From: Pacificispira sp033344895
GTDB taxonomy: Bacteria > Pseudomonadota > Alphaproteobacteria > UBA8366 > Aestuariispiraceae
Direction of reading: 5' to 3'
Length of the DNA stretch: 64,000 bases
NCBI GenBank assembly: GCA_965229685.1
Contig: OZ245920.1
Span: 868,001 to 932,000, forward strand
Shown here piece after piece: positions 15,591 to 24,365 of the stretch. The notes beneath the pieces were generated by a model. That model worked only from the letters and a program-made list of their open reading frames with translations. It did no database searches and was not told where the DNA came from. The stretch's first letter is position 1. The number at the start of each line of letters is the position of its first letter. The position numbers and the translations under genes were made by a program.

Positions 15591-17504
15591 ATGTGCGGGA
15601 TAGCAGGTTTCTTCGATACAGGTAGACGGACCGATGCGCGGCGGCTGACGGAAATTGGCCGTGCCATGACCGACGCCATGCCTCATCGCGGGCCGGATAT
15701 GGGCGATGTCTGGGCGGACGAATCGGCCGGAATCTGCCTCGGCTTCCGCCGCCTTGCGATCATCGACCTGTCGCCCGCCGGTCACCAGCCGATGCATTCC
15801 GCCGACGGCCGATACGTCCTGACCTACAACGGCGAGATCTATAATTACCGCGAACTGGCAGATGATGTCGCAGCGCGTGGGCACAGTTTCCGGGGATCGT
15901 CCGACACAGAGGTGATGCTGGAACTGTTTGCCCGGGACGGGGTGGCGAAGACGCTGCCGCGTCTGATCGGCATGTTCGCCATCGCGCTGTGGGACCGGCA
16001 GGAGCGGCAACTGACGCTGATCCGGGACCGGTTGGGCATCAAACCTCTGTATTTCGGGCGTCAGAACGGCCGGGTCTTCTGGGGATCGGAACTGAAGGCG
16101 GTCCGCGCCCATCCCGAATTCGAGGCCGCGGTCGACCCGCTGGCGATGGACGGATATCTGAAGGGCAATGCCGTTCCGGCGCCGAATTGCATTTACCGCG
16201 ATATGGAGGCCCTGTCGCCCGGTGGTTATGCGGTTATCGGGGCGGATGGCGAGATATCCCGCAAGGCCTACTGGTCGATGGCCGATGTCGCGCGCCAGCC
16301 CGTTCAATCCATCGACGATCGCGACCTGATCGACCGCACGGAGGAATTGGTGTCCGACGCGGTCCGCCGGCGCATGGTGGCGGATGTGCCGCTGGGCGCG
16401 CTTCTGTCAGGCGGGGTGGATTCCTCCACCGTCGTCGCTCTCATGCAGAAGGCGTCCGACAGGCCGGTCAAGACCTATACGATCGGTTTCGGCGCGTCGG
16501 ACTATGACGAAGCCGACCATGCCAGGGCTGTTGCGACGCATCTCGGCACGGATCACACCGAACTGAGCCTTTCCGCCGACGATGCCCGCGACCTGATCCC
16601 GAATCTTCCGGACTGGTTTGACGAGCCCTTCGCCGATTCATCCGCGCTGCCGACTTATCTGGTCTGTCGGCTGGCACAACAGAGCGTGACCGTGGCATTG
16701 AGCGGCGACGGCGGCGACGAGGTGTTTTTCGGTTACAACCGACACCGGGCGCTAAATGCCATGGAACGCCGGTTGGGCAATGTTCCCAATCCGCTGCGGC
16801 GCCTCGCCGGCTGCGCTCTGGCCGCGCCGGGGCCGGCCCTGTGGGATGGGATAGCGAAGGCGATTCCGTCGAAGTACCGGCCGCGCATGGCGGGAACGAA
16901 GGCCCAGAAACTGGCCCGCGCGCTGGCCGCCGGATCGGCGGATGATCGATATCTGGATCTGATCACGCATTGGCCGGAGGACCTGACCGGTCTCGGCCGC
17001 ACAATGGAGATGCCGGACGGTGCGCCGGATCGTGATGCCGCGGCGCGGGCAGCCTGGGCCGATACCGTGGGATACCTGCCGAACGACATTCTGACCAAGG
17101 TCGACCGGGCCAGCATGGCGGTCAGTCTGGAAGCGCGGGTTCCGTTGCTGGATCACCGGGTGGTGGAATTCGCCTGGACCCTGCCGACACACGCGAAGAT
17201 CCGCAACGGCGTCACAAAATGGCCGCTGCGTGAGGTTCTGTACCGGCATGTCCCGAAGGACCTGGTAGATCGCCCGAAATCCGGCTTCGCCATCCCGCTG
17301 GGCGACTGGCTTTCCGGGCCGCTGCGCGACTGGGCTGAAACCCTGCTGGCCGAGGACAGGCTCAGGGCCCGCGGCTGGGTCGACCCGGCACCGATCCGCA
17401 GGGCCTGGCGGGATCATCTGAACGGCCGAGGCGCCAGGGCCGAGGCGCTTTGGGGCGTCTGCATGCTGGAAGCCTGGGCGGACCGTTGGGTCGGCCGGGC
17501 ATGA
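15591..17504 (+). CDS. asnB: Asparagine synthetase (glutamine-hydrolysing), AsnB family
   Basis: 637 residues. The start is fixed by the family: Met1 is removed to expose the glutaminase nucleophile Cys2 (MCGIAGFF). The N-terminal Ntn-hydrolase domain has MPHRGPD, RLAIIDLSPAGHQPM and YNGEIYNYREL. The synthetase half has the ATP-pyrophosphatase loop LLSGGVDSSTVVALM and the closing AVSLEARVPLLDHRVVEF. The reaction is aspartate (or another carboxylate) plus glutamine plus ATP giving an amide. Its ATGA overlap with a glycosyltransferase and then an SDR gene suggests an envelope-glycan role, as for AsnB paralogues that amidate sugars, rather than bulk asparagine supply. There is no clear ribosome site. 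Confidence 0.93.
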   Translation: MCGIAGFFDTGRRTDARRLTEIGRAMTDAMPHRGPDMGDVWADESAGICLGFRRLAIIDLSPAGHQPMHSADGRYVLTYNGEIYNYRELADDVAARGHSFRGSSDTEVMLELFARDGVAKTLPRLIGMFAIALWDRQERQLTLIRDRLGIKPLYFGRQNGRVFWGSELKAVRAHPEFEAAVDPLAMDGYLKGNAVPAPNCIYRDMEALSPGGYAVIGADGEISRKAYWSMADVARQPVQSIDDRDLIDRTEELVSDAVRRRMVADVPLGALLSGGVDSSTVVALMQKASDRPVKTYTIGFGASDYDEADHARAVATHLGTDHTELSLSADDARDLIPNLPDWFDEPFADSSALPTYLVCRLAQQSVTVALSGDGGDEVFFGYNRHRALNAMERRLGNVPNPLRRLAGCALAAPGPALWDGIAKAIPSKYRPRMAGTKAQKLARALAAGSADDRYLDLITHWPEDLTGLGRTMEMPDGAPDRDAAARAAWADTVGYLPNDILTKVDRASMAVSLEARVPLLDHRVVEFAWTLPTHAKIRNGVTKWPLREVLYRHVPKDLVDRPKSGFAIPLGDWLSGPLRDWAETLLAEDRLRARGWVDPAPIRRAWRDHLNGRGARAEALWGVCMLEAWADRWVGRA

Positions 17505-18652
17505 GCGGGTCGCTGACAGGGCGAACGCTTCTCTACCTCGTCACGGAGGACTGGTATTTCTGGTCGCATCGCCTGCCGTTTGCCCGGGCAGCGCGGAAAG
17601 CCGGTGCCCGTGTCATCGTCGCCAGCCGGATGGCCGGCCATCGCGACAGGATCGAAGCCGAGGGGTTCGAGCCGGTCGATATCCCCTTCGATCGATCGGG
17701 CCTGAATCCGGTCCGCGATCTTGGGACCTTTCGCGCGATCCTGGCCCTTTATCGGCGGGAAAAGCCGGACCTCGTACATCATGTTGCCATGAAGCCGGTG
17801 CTGTATGGCGGGGTGGCGGCGGTGCTTGCCGGCGTGCCGGCCGTCATCAACGCCATGGCCGGGCTGGGGTTCCTGTTCATCGCCGAAGGCATGAAGATCC
17901 GGCTGATCCGGCCGATTGTCGAATGGGCCTTTCGAAAACTTGGCAATAGACGCAACGCGACCCTGATCGTCCAGAACGGGGACGATGCAGACCTGTTCGC
18001 CGACCGGATCGGCGTGGCGCGTGACCGCATCCGGATCATTCGCGGCTCCGGGGTCGACATCGACCGATACACGGCCGGTCCGGAACCGGATGGCATTCCC
18101 GTGGCCGTCTGTGTCAGTCGCATGCTGTGGGACAAGGGGATCGGGGAACTGGTCGAGGCTGCACGCATCCTTCAGCAGCGCGGCGTTCGGATCCGCATCC
18201 GGCTGGTCGGTCCGACCGATGCGAACCCTGCCAGCATTCCCGTCGCGACGTTGAAGGGCTGGCAGGAGTCGGGACTGGTCGAGGTCACCGGACCGTCTGA
18301 TGACATTCCGGGGGCCTATCGCGATGCACATATTGCCGTGCTGCCGTCCTATCGCGAGGGGCTGCCGAAATCCCTGTTGGAGGGCGCGGCCTGCGGGCGT
18401 CCGGTCGTGGCGACCGATGTGCCGGGATGTCGGGAGATCTGCCGCGACGGTCAAACCGGAATACGGGTGCCGTTGAAATCCGTCACGCCCCTGGCGGACG
18501 CGCTGCAGCATCTGGCCGAAGATGCCGAATTGCGGCGCAGGCTGGGCGCGGCGGCACGACAGTTGGTGGAACAGGAATTCGCCGAAGCGATCGTCGTCGG
18601 CGAAACTTTGGCGCTTTATGAAGAGGCCTTGCAGGGAGAACGGAAGACATGA
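17501..18652 (+). CDS. Glycosyltransferase family 4 protein
   Basis: 383 residues of GT-B fold. The N-terminal half (LLYLVTEDWYFWSHRLPFAR, PDLVHHVAMKPVLYGGVAA, GVPAVINAMAGLGFLF) resembles glycosyltransferases of capsule and lipopolysaccharide loci. The C-terminal nucleotide-sugar half has AVCVSRMLWDKGIGELVEAA, AVLPSYREGLPKSLLEGAAC with the EX7E-type motif, and GRPVVATDVPGCREI. The donor and acceptor sugars are unknown. It overlaps asnB by four bases and the SDR gene by four bases, so the three genes should be translated together. Confidence 0.92.
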   Translation: MSGSLTGRTLLYLVTEDWYFWSHRLPFARAARKAGARVIVASRMAGHRDRIEAEGFEPVDIPFDRSGLNPVRDLGTFRAILALYRREKPDLVHHVAMKPVLYGGVAAVLAGVPAVINAMAGLGFLFIAEGMKIRLIRPIVEWAFRKLGNRRNATLIVQNGDDADLFADRIGVARDRIRIIRGSGVDIDRYTAGPEPDGIPVAVCVSRMLWDKGIGELVEAARILQQRGVRIRIRLVGPTDANPASIPVATLKGWQESGLVEVTGPSDDIPGAYRDAHIAVLPSYREGLPKSLLEGAACGRPVVATDVPGCREICRDGQTGIRVPLKSVTPLADALQHLAEDAELRRRLGAAARQLVEQEFAEAIVVGETLALYEEALQGERKT

Positions 18653-19425
18653 GCCATGATTTGAGCGGTAAGCGGATTCTGATCAGTGCCGGCGGCGCCG
18701 GGATCGGCCGCCTGATGGCGGAGACCATGTCGGATGCGGGCGCGAAGGTCTATGTCTGCGATATCGACGAGGCGGCGCTGACCGACCTGTCCAGGTCCCG
18801 TCCCGAAATCGGGCAGATCCAGGCGGATGTGTCGGACCGGGCCGACGTCGATCGTTTTATCGACACGGGATTCGCATTCCTGGGCGGGGTCGACGTTCTG
18901 GTCAACAACGCCGGAATTGCAGGGCCTACCGGCGCGGTGGAGGATATCGATCCGGCGGATTTCGAGCGCACGTTGCAGATCAACGTGATGGGCCATTTCC
19001 TGTGCACACGGCGGGTTGTCCCGCTGCTCAAGGCCAATGGCGGTGGGGCGATCATCAACCTGTCCTCCGCGGCGGGTAAATTCGCCTTTCCGCTGCGGAC
19101 CCCCTATTCGGCATCGAAATGGGGCGTGGTCGGTTTTACCAAGTCGCTGGCGGCGGAGCTGGGGCCGCACAACATTCGCGTCAACGCGATCCTGCCGGGG
19201 GCTGTCGAGGGTGAGCGGATCGACCGCGTGATCGCCGCCAAGGCCGCGGCACGGGGCGTGCCTTTCGAAGAAATGAAGCAGACCTATACCGGTCTTGCCT
19301 CCATGAACCGTCTGATCCCGCCGTCGGATATCGTTGCCATGGCGATGCTGCTTGCGTCGGACGATTGCGGCACCCTGTCCGGTCAGGCGCTGAGTGTCGA
19401 CGGGGATACGCAATATCTGCGCTGA
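18649..19425 (+). CDS. Short-chain dehydrogenase/reductase (SDR)
   Basis: 258 residues of classical SDR type. The cofactor loop is unusual in sequence but recognisable (ISAGGAGIGRLMAE), with NNAG, the catalytic Ser in NLSSAAG and YSASK holding the Tyr and Lys. The C-terminus ends LSGQALSVDGDTQYL. The Asp in VYVCDIDEAAL after strand two favours NAD over NADP. It lies third in the asnB-glycosyltransferase-SDR unit with a four-base overlap. The substrate may be a sugar intermediate or an unrelated hydroxyacid and cannot be read from the sequence. Confidence 0.9.
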   Translation: MSHDLSGKRILISAGGAGIGRLMAETMSDAGAKVYVCDIDEAALTDLSRSRPEIGQIQADVSDRADVDRFIDTGFAFLGGVDVLVNNAGIAGPTGAVEDIDPADFERTLQINVMGHFLCTRRVVPLLKANGGGAIINLSSAAGKFAFPLRTPYSASKWGVVGFTKSLAAELGPHNIRVNAILPGAVEGERIDRVIAAKAAARGVPFEEMKQTYTGLASMNRLIPPSDIVAMAMLLASDDCGTLSGQALSVDGDTQYLR

Positions 19426-19519
19426 TCGCCGGTTCTCACGAAGTCGGGAGCGATCCTGATTTGCATTCGGTACGGATCGGCGCGACCATGGTGTTTTCCA
19501 TGAGGTTTAGGAAAGCGCC

Positions 19520-19861
19520 ATGACCGATACCCGACCTTGGGAGGATCAGTTCGACGTGGAGCGGATCGAAGTCGTCCAGGAGACGCCGACCCTCCGCGTT
19601 CTGGAAATGACACTGGCACCCGGGGACAAGGTCCCCTGGCACTGGCATTCGGAAATCATTGACCGGTTCTACTGTCTCGGCGGGACGGTGGAGATAGAAT
19701 CCCGCGCGCCGAAGGCCATGCATCGGCTGACGGCGGGGGGAACCTGCGCCATGGACCCGAAGGTCGCTCACGAAGTGCGCAATGCCGGTACCGACACGGC
19801 CCGGCTGGTTCTGGTGCAGGGGATCGGACCCTACGACTATCATCCTGTCGGCCACGAATGA
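19520..19861 (+). CDS. Small single-domain cupin protein
   Basis: 113 residues forming one cupin barrel. Motif 1 is PWHWHSEIIDRFYCLGG, with metal-ligand histidines and an acidic residue, and motif 2 is the region KVAHEVRNAG carrying the last His. Cupins of this size act as metal-dependent enzymes or sugar or acid binders, and the activity is unknown. A GGAAAGCGCC stretch precedes the ATG. The GFA-family gene follows after 15 bases on the same strand. Confidence 0.85.
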   Translation: MTDTRPWEDQFDVERIEVVQETPTLRVLEMTLAPGDKVPWHWHSEIIDRFYCLGGTVEIESRAPKAMHRLTAGGTCAMDPKVAHEVRNAGTDTARLVLVQGIGPYDYHPVGHE

Positions 19862-19876
19862 CCTGGAGGCGCGTCG

Positions 19877-20356
19877 ATGAAGCTTGAAGGCAGCTGCCAT
19901 TGCGGCGCGGTCCGGTTTGAAGTGGAAGCGCCACACCCCTATCCCTACAATCGTTGTTACTGCACGATCTGTCGCAAGACCCAGGGCGGGGGCGGCTATG
20001 CCGTCAATCTGGGGGCCCGTCACGAGACACTTCGGTGCGAAGGAGCGGACTCCCTGACGGTCTACCGGGCCAGGAATGAGCGCCATGAGGACGGCCTGAG
20101 CCCGCTGCGACGTCATTTCTGCGGCAAGTGCGGCTCCAGCCTCTGGTGTTATGATCCGCGCTGGCCCGACCTGGTTCATCCCTTCGCATCGGCCATTGAT
20201 ACGCCACTGCCGACGCCGCCGGAATATGTCCACCTGATGGTCGATCACAAGGCGCCCTGGTGCCGCATCGAAGGCCTGGCGGGCGACCCGCAATATCCCG
20301 AATATCCCGAGGAATCGCTGGCCGCGTGGCACGAAAAGCGCGGCCTGACATGCTGA
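19877..20356 (+). CDS. GFA family (glutathione-dependent formaldehyde-activating enzyme-like) zinc protein
   Basis: 159 residues with the complete zinc-cysteine pattern of the GFA/CENP-V family: SCHCGAVRFEVE, RCYCTICRKTQG and HFCGKCGSSLW. The fold binds two zinc ions. The founding member speeds formation of S-hydroxymethylglutathione, but most homologues have no proven activity. GGAGGCG sits nine bases upstream of the ATG. The gene after it starts inside its last codons. Confidence 0.9.
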   Translation: MKLEGSCHCGAVRFEVEAPHPYPYNRCYCTICRKTQGGGGYAVNLGARHETLRCEGADSLTVYRARNERHEDGLSPLRRHFCGKCGSSLWCYDPRWPDLVHPFASAIDTPLPTPPEYVHLMVDHKAPWCRIEGLAGDPQYPEYPEESLAAWHEKRGLTC

Positions 20357-20871
20357 CGCGGCGGGCGGTCGCATTCATCCTTGGCCTCATGGCGGCAACC
20401 CCGGTCCAGGCCGAGGAAGCGGCGCGCAGTCTGCGCGGTCTGTCGCTGGGTATGACCCGGGCGGAGGCGCTGGAGACGTTGGGGCATTTCCGGTTCTTTT
20501 GTGAGCCCGCGATCCAGACGGGCTATCGTCGGCACCACGGGACGCTCTGCCGGTATCGGGAATACCATTTCGGTATCTTCTTCACGGTTCGCCCGGACGA
20601 CGACCGCCTCTACCGCATCGAGGTTGAGGACAAGTATCCCAACGGATTCGACCTGAAGGAAGTGGATGCGAAACTGACGGCGCGTTTCGGGACGCCGGAC
20701 GTGTCGAAACGGAATGCCATGTTTTCCGGATCGTACCTTCGGGTCTGGGAGCCGGACCTGACGGCGCGGCTGGAGGATTATGCCCAGGATACGATCCGGC
20801 TTGTTCTTGAAGACCCCGCCGTGGACGAGGACCTGCAGCGTCAATGGTTCGACGAACTGGCGTCAGAATGA
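20350..20871 (+). CDS. Secreted protein of unknown function
   Basis: 173 residues. The ATG at 20350 gives a typical signal peptide (MLTRRAVAFILGLMAATPVQA) and overlaps the GFA gene by seven bases, so translation is probably coupled. The mature part begins RSLRGLSLGMTRAEALETLG, the pattern seen in periplasmic proteins where a GMT-x-x-EA helix follows the first strand. Two Cys residues (in FFCEPAI and TLCRYRE) could form a disulfide. I do not recognise the family. Its end overlaps the convergent AEC gene by nine bases. Confidence 0.75.
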   Translation: MLTRRAVAFILGLMAATPVQAEEAARSLRGLSLGMTRAEALETLGHFRFFCEPAIQTGYRRHHGTLCRYREYHFGIFFTVRPDDDRLYRIEVEDKYPNGFDLKEVDAKLTARFGTPDVSKRNAMFSGSYLRVWEPDLTARLEDYAQDTIRLVLEDPAVDEDLQRQWFDELASE

Positions 20872-21804
20872 GACACCGAAGACCCGCCCAAGCAGGACGA
20901 TGGCAATGGGCAGGGTCACAAAGGATATCAATGTCTGCAGGGTGACGATTGCCGCCATCAGCGGGGCGTCACCGCCCATCTGGCGCGACAGGGTGAAACT
21001 GGACGCCGCGGTGGGCACGCAGGCGAAGATCATCGCGATCAGCGCCGGCAGACCCTGCATCCCAACTGCCAGGATCGCGACATACATCGCCGCCGGGAAG
21101 GCGACGAACTTGCCGGCCATCGACAGGACGACCGGCAGTGTGCTGGCCTTCATCTGCTTCAGGCGCAGGTTCGCCCCGATGCACAGCAGCACGATCGGCA
21201 GGGCGGCCCCGCCCAGAATGTCGGTCGTGTCATGCAGGACCGGCACGAGACCCGCCCCGGACAGGTTGAACGCAACACCGAGCAGGACAGAGATCAGCAG
21301 CGGATTGCGGGCCAGATCGCGCAGGATCGCGCGCACGACACTGCGTTCCTCCTTCTGGGGCAGCATGCCGACCATCAGGGTCACGACGACGATGTTCGTG
21401 ATGGGAATCAGGACGGCGGTGACCAGGGCGGCCAGTGCGAGGCCCTCCGTTCCGAAAATCCGGTCCGCAACCGCCAGCGCAATGAAGGTATTATGCCGCG
21501 CGGCGCCTTGCAGGACCGAACTGGCGACCGTGCCCGGCATGCCGCACAGGCGCGCGGAGACAAGGCTGAAAACGACGGCACCGCCAAAACCGGAAAGAAT
21601 GATCGCGGCGTAAGAACCGAACATGCCGCCGGAAAGCTGGAGCGTCGACGTTGTATGGAACAGGAGGGCCGGGAATAGGATCCAATAGACGATCTTGTCG
21701 TTCAGATTCCAGAATTCGACGGAAGGGATGCCGTTCCGACGCAGCAAATTGCCAAGCACGATCAAAAGAAAGATCGGGGCAATGGTCCATATGATGTCCA
21801 GCAT
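20863..21804 (-). CDS. AEC (auxin efflux carrier) family transporter
   Basis: 313 residues with about ten membrane helices in two five-helix halves, the usual AEC length. The first helix is IIWTIAPIFLLIVLGNLL and is followed by VYWILFPALLFHTTS. The mid region has LQGAARHNTFIALAVAD, the family's conserved R-x-N-T-F element, and later NPLLISVLLGVAFN. AEC proteins carry malate, malonate or other small anions, but the substrate here is unknown. It stands alone on the minus strand, divergent from galU across a 306-base gap. Confidence 0.9.
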   Translation of the reverse strand: MLDIIWTIAPIFLLIVLGNLLRRNGIPSVEFWNLNDKIVYWILFPALLFHTTSTLQLSGGMFGSYAAIILSGFGGAVVFSLVSARLCGMPGTVASSVLQGAARHNTFIALAVADRIFGTEGLALAALVTAVLIPITNIVVVTLMVGMLPQKEERSVVRAILRDLARNPLLISVLLGVAFNLSGAGLVPVLHDTTDILGGAALPIVLLCIGANLRLKQMKASTLPVVLSMAGKFVAFPAAMYVAILAVGMQGLPALIAMIFACVPTAASSFTLSRQMGGDAPLMAAIVTLQTLISFVTLPIAIVLLGRVFGVSF

Positions 21805-22110
21805 GGCCGACCGCGTTTCCCGCCGATGTTGCGATATTGGTGTCGTAGGCGGAGTCAGCGGTCACGTCTACCGGTTCGGCGTCTGCTAAAAGGCAGATCC
21901 TATAGATGACGATAGTTCTATAGATAAAATTAATTCCAAATGAGAATTTTGGTGCCAGGGGTGTCCCACGAAGCGAGCGCACGTGACCTTTCGGTGACAG
22001 CGAGGGCCGGGAATGCCGGGATGCTTGCCCAGACGGGTCGGCGTGTGGCAATACGCTGCGGACCCCGGTTCCGCCGCTTCAGGCATTCCTGCCGCATTCG
22101 GGAGAAAGTC
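21805..22110. other. 306-base intergenic region between AEC transporter and galU
   Basis: It holds an AT-rich patch at 21893-21945 with two direct copies of CTATAGAT (21900-21907 and 21918-21925, an 18-base period). The second copy lies in the palindrome TCTATAGA. This patch is the likely promoter and operator area for one or both divergent genes. The rest (21940-22110) is open in frame with galU but has no ribosome site and an untypical, Arg-rich composition, so I do not call it coding. Confidence 0.5.
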
Positions 22111-22980
22111 ATGCCCGCACCCGTCAGAAAGGCCGTCTTTCCGGTCGCCGGTCTCGGTACCCGTTTCCTGCCCGCCACCAAGGCGATTCCGAAGGAAATG
22201 CTGACCCTCGTCGACAAGCCGCTGATCCAGTATGCGTTCGAGGAGGCCGCCGCGGCGGGCATCGAGGAATTCATCTTCGTCACCGGGCGCGGCAAGCAGG
22301 CGATGGAAGATCACTTCGATCTGGCCTTCGAACTCAAGGCGACCCTCGAGGCGCGGGGCAAGACCGCTGAACTGGATCAAATTCTGGCGTTCCTGCCGGA
22401 TCCGGGAAGCATCAAATATGTTCGCCAGACAGCGGCATTGGGGCTGGGGCATGCGATCTGGTGCGCAAGGGACATGATCGGCGATGAACCCTTCGCCATC
22501 ATTTCGCCGGACGATCTGGTTCTGTCCGAAACCCCGTGTATCAGGCAGCTGATCGACGCCCATGCCGAAACCGGCGGGAATGTTGTCGCGGTCGAGGATG
22601 TGCCGCGCGAGCAGACGAACCGATACGGCATCCTGGACACGCCGAATGCCGCCGACCGGCTGGCCCGGATCGACGGGCTGGTGGAAAAGCCGGATCCGAA
22701 GGACGCGCCGTCGACCCTGTCGATCATCGGCCGCTACGTCCTGGACGGGGAAGTGTTCGACCATCTGGCGCGGCATGAGAAGGGCGCCGGCGGCGAAATC
22801 CAGTTAACCGACGCCATGGCGAAGCTGATCGGGCATCAGCCGTTCCATGGCCTGCGCTTCGAAGGCGAACGATTCGACTGCGGCACCAAGACTGGTTGGC
22901 TGGCGGCGAACATCGCCTTTTCCCTGGCCCGGCCGGATCTGGCCGATGCCACCCGTGAGACCCTGGCGCGCTTCCGCTGA
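22111..22980 (+). CDS. galU: UTP--glucose-1-phosphate uridylyltransferase
   Basis: 289 residues, the normal GalU size. The ATG at 22111 has GGGAGAAAG just upstream. The nucleotide-binding motif is FPVAGLGTRFLPATKAIPKE, followed by the family segments DKPLIQYAFEEA, ISPDDLVL, IDGLVEKPDP and GGEIQLTDAM. It makes UDP-glucose from UTP and glucose-1-phosphate in the cytosol. It opens the galU-ugd-phosphomannomutase-HAD run, which supplies sugar nucleotides for polysaccharide. Confidence 0.96.
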   Translation: MPAPVRKAVFPVAGLGTRFLPATKAIPKEMLTLVDKPLIQYAFEEAAAAGIEEFIFVTGRGKQAMEDHFDLAFELKATLEARGKTAELDQILAFLPDPGSIKYVRQTAALGLGHAIWCARDMIGDEPFAIISPDDLVLSETPCIRQLIDAHAETGGNVVAVEDVPREQTNRYGILDTPNAADRLARIDGLVEKPDPKDAPSTLSIIGRYVLDGEVFDHLARHEKGAGGEIQLTDAMAKLIGHQPFHGLRFEGERFDCGTKTGWLAANIAFSLARPDLADATRETLARFR

Positions 22981-23024
22981 GGCGCCGAATTCGACCTGCC
23001 CCGGCAGGGAGAGGTAGGAAGACA

Positions 23025-24344
23025 ATGATGCGTATCGCAATGATTGGGACCGGTTACGTGGGCCTCGTTTCCGGCGCGTGTTTCGCCGATCTGGGCCATA
23101 CCGTGACCTGTGTCGACATCGACCCGGAAAAGATCCGCAAGCTGGAAGCCGGGGTCATTCCGATTTACGAACCCGGTCTGGACGAATTGGTGAAGCGCAA
23201 TGTCGAGGCAGGGCGTCTGTCCTTCACGACCGAGGTTTCGGAAGCCGTGCCGGGCGCGGATGCGGCCTTCGTTGCGGTCGGTACGCCGCCGCGCCCCGAG
23301 GACGGCCATGCGGATATGCGTTATGTCCACGCGGCCGCGGAAGCGATTGCGGCCTCGATGACCGGATTTACCGTGATTGTCGACAAGTCCACGGTGCCGG
23401 TCGGCACGGCGCGCGAAGTGTCCGAAATCGTGGCCCGTATCCGCAATCCGGAGGAATTTGAGGTTGTCTCGAACCCGGAATTCCTGCGCGAGGGCGCTGC
23501 GGTCGATGACTTCCTGGAACCGGACCGGGTCGTGGTCGGCGTCCGCAGCGAACGGGCGCGCGGAGTGATGGAAGGCGTTTACAAGCCCCTGACCGACCGC
23601 GGTGTTCCGCTTCTGGTGACCGATCCGGAATCGGCGGAACTGATCAAGTATGCCGCGAATGCCTTCTTGGCGACGAAGATCGCGTTCATCAATGAAATCG
23701 CCGATATCTGCGAACGTACCGGCGCCAATGTGCATGAGGTGTCGCGCGGTATCGGCATGGATACGCGGATCGGTCCGAAATTCCTGATGCCGGGACCGGG
23801 CTATGGTGGGTCGTGTTTCCCGAAGGACACGTTGGAACTGGTGGCGACGGCGCGGCGCCATGGGGCGCCAAGTCGCATCGTCGAAGCGGTGGTCGAGTCC
23901 AATGACCAACGGAAACGGTCCATGGCGGAACGCGTATCCCGCGCCATGGGCGATACGATCACCGGCAAGACGGTTGCGGTGCTGGGCCTGACCTTCAAGG
24001 CAGAGACCGACGATATGCGCGAAAGCCCGTCGATCGACATCGTCGCCGGCCTGCAGGAGCAGGGCGCGAAGGTCGTCGTGCACGATCCCAAAGGGATGGA
24101 AACAGCGAAATCCCTTCTCTCAGGGGTCGAATGGGCCGATAATGCCTATAGCGCCATGCAAGGCGCGGACGCGGCTGTGATCGTTACCGAATGGACCGCA
24201 TACCGCACATTGGACCTGGATCGGGTGATCAAGACCTTGGCCCGGCCGGTGATCGTGGACTTGCGAAATCTGTTCGATCCCGATGATATGGCGGCCAGGG
24301 GGTTCACCTATGCCAGCGTCGGTCGAGTGACCGCCGAAGGATAG
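23025..24344 (+). CDS. ugd: UDP-glucose 6-dehydrogenase
   Basis: 439 residues. The Rossmann start is MRIAMIGTGYVGLVSGACFA, the active-site cysteine lies in GPGYGGSCFPKDTLEL (about residue 264), and the middle domain has SAELIKYAANAFLATKIAFI. It oxidises UDP-glucose to UDP-glucuronate with two NAD. GGGAGAGGTAGGA precedes a double ATG, so the start could be 23025 or 23028. It lies 44 bases after galU, whose product is its substrate. Confidence 0.96.
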   Translation: MMRIAMIGTGYVGLVSGACFADLGHTVTCVDIDPEKIRKLEAGVIPIYEPGLDELVKRNVEAGRLSFTTEVSEAVPGADAAFVAVGTPPRPEDGHADMRYVHAAAEAIAASMTGFTVIVDKSTVPVGTAREVSEIVARIRNPEEFEVVSNPEFLREGAAVDDFLEPDRVVVGVRSERARGVMEGVYKPLTDRGVPLLVTDPESAELIKYAANAFLATKIAFINEIADICERTGANVHEVSRGIGMDTRIGPKFLMPGPGYGGSCFPKDTLELVATARRHGAPSRIVEAVVESNDQRKRSMAERVSRAMGDTITGKTVAVLGLTFKAETDDMRESPSIDIVAGLQEQGAKVVVHDPKGMETAKSLLSGVEWADNAYSAMQGADAAVIVTEWTAYRTLDLDRVIKTLARPVIVDLRNLFDPDDMAARGFTYASVGRVTAEG

Positions 24345-24365
24345 GTCTAGGAGGGTTGTAGGATC

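Noticed and set aside
21940..22110. In-frame upstream extension of galU
   Set aside because: The frame is open but lacks a ribosome site, is unlike GalU N-termini, and the ATG at 22111 has GGGAGAAAG and aligns with the family start.
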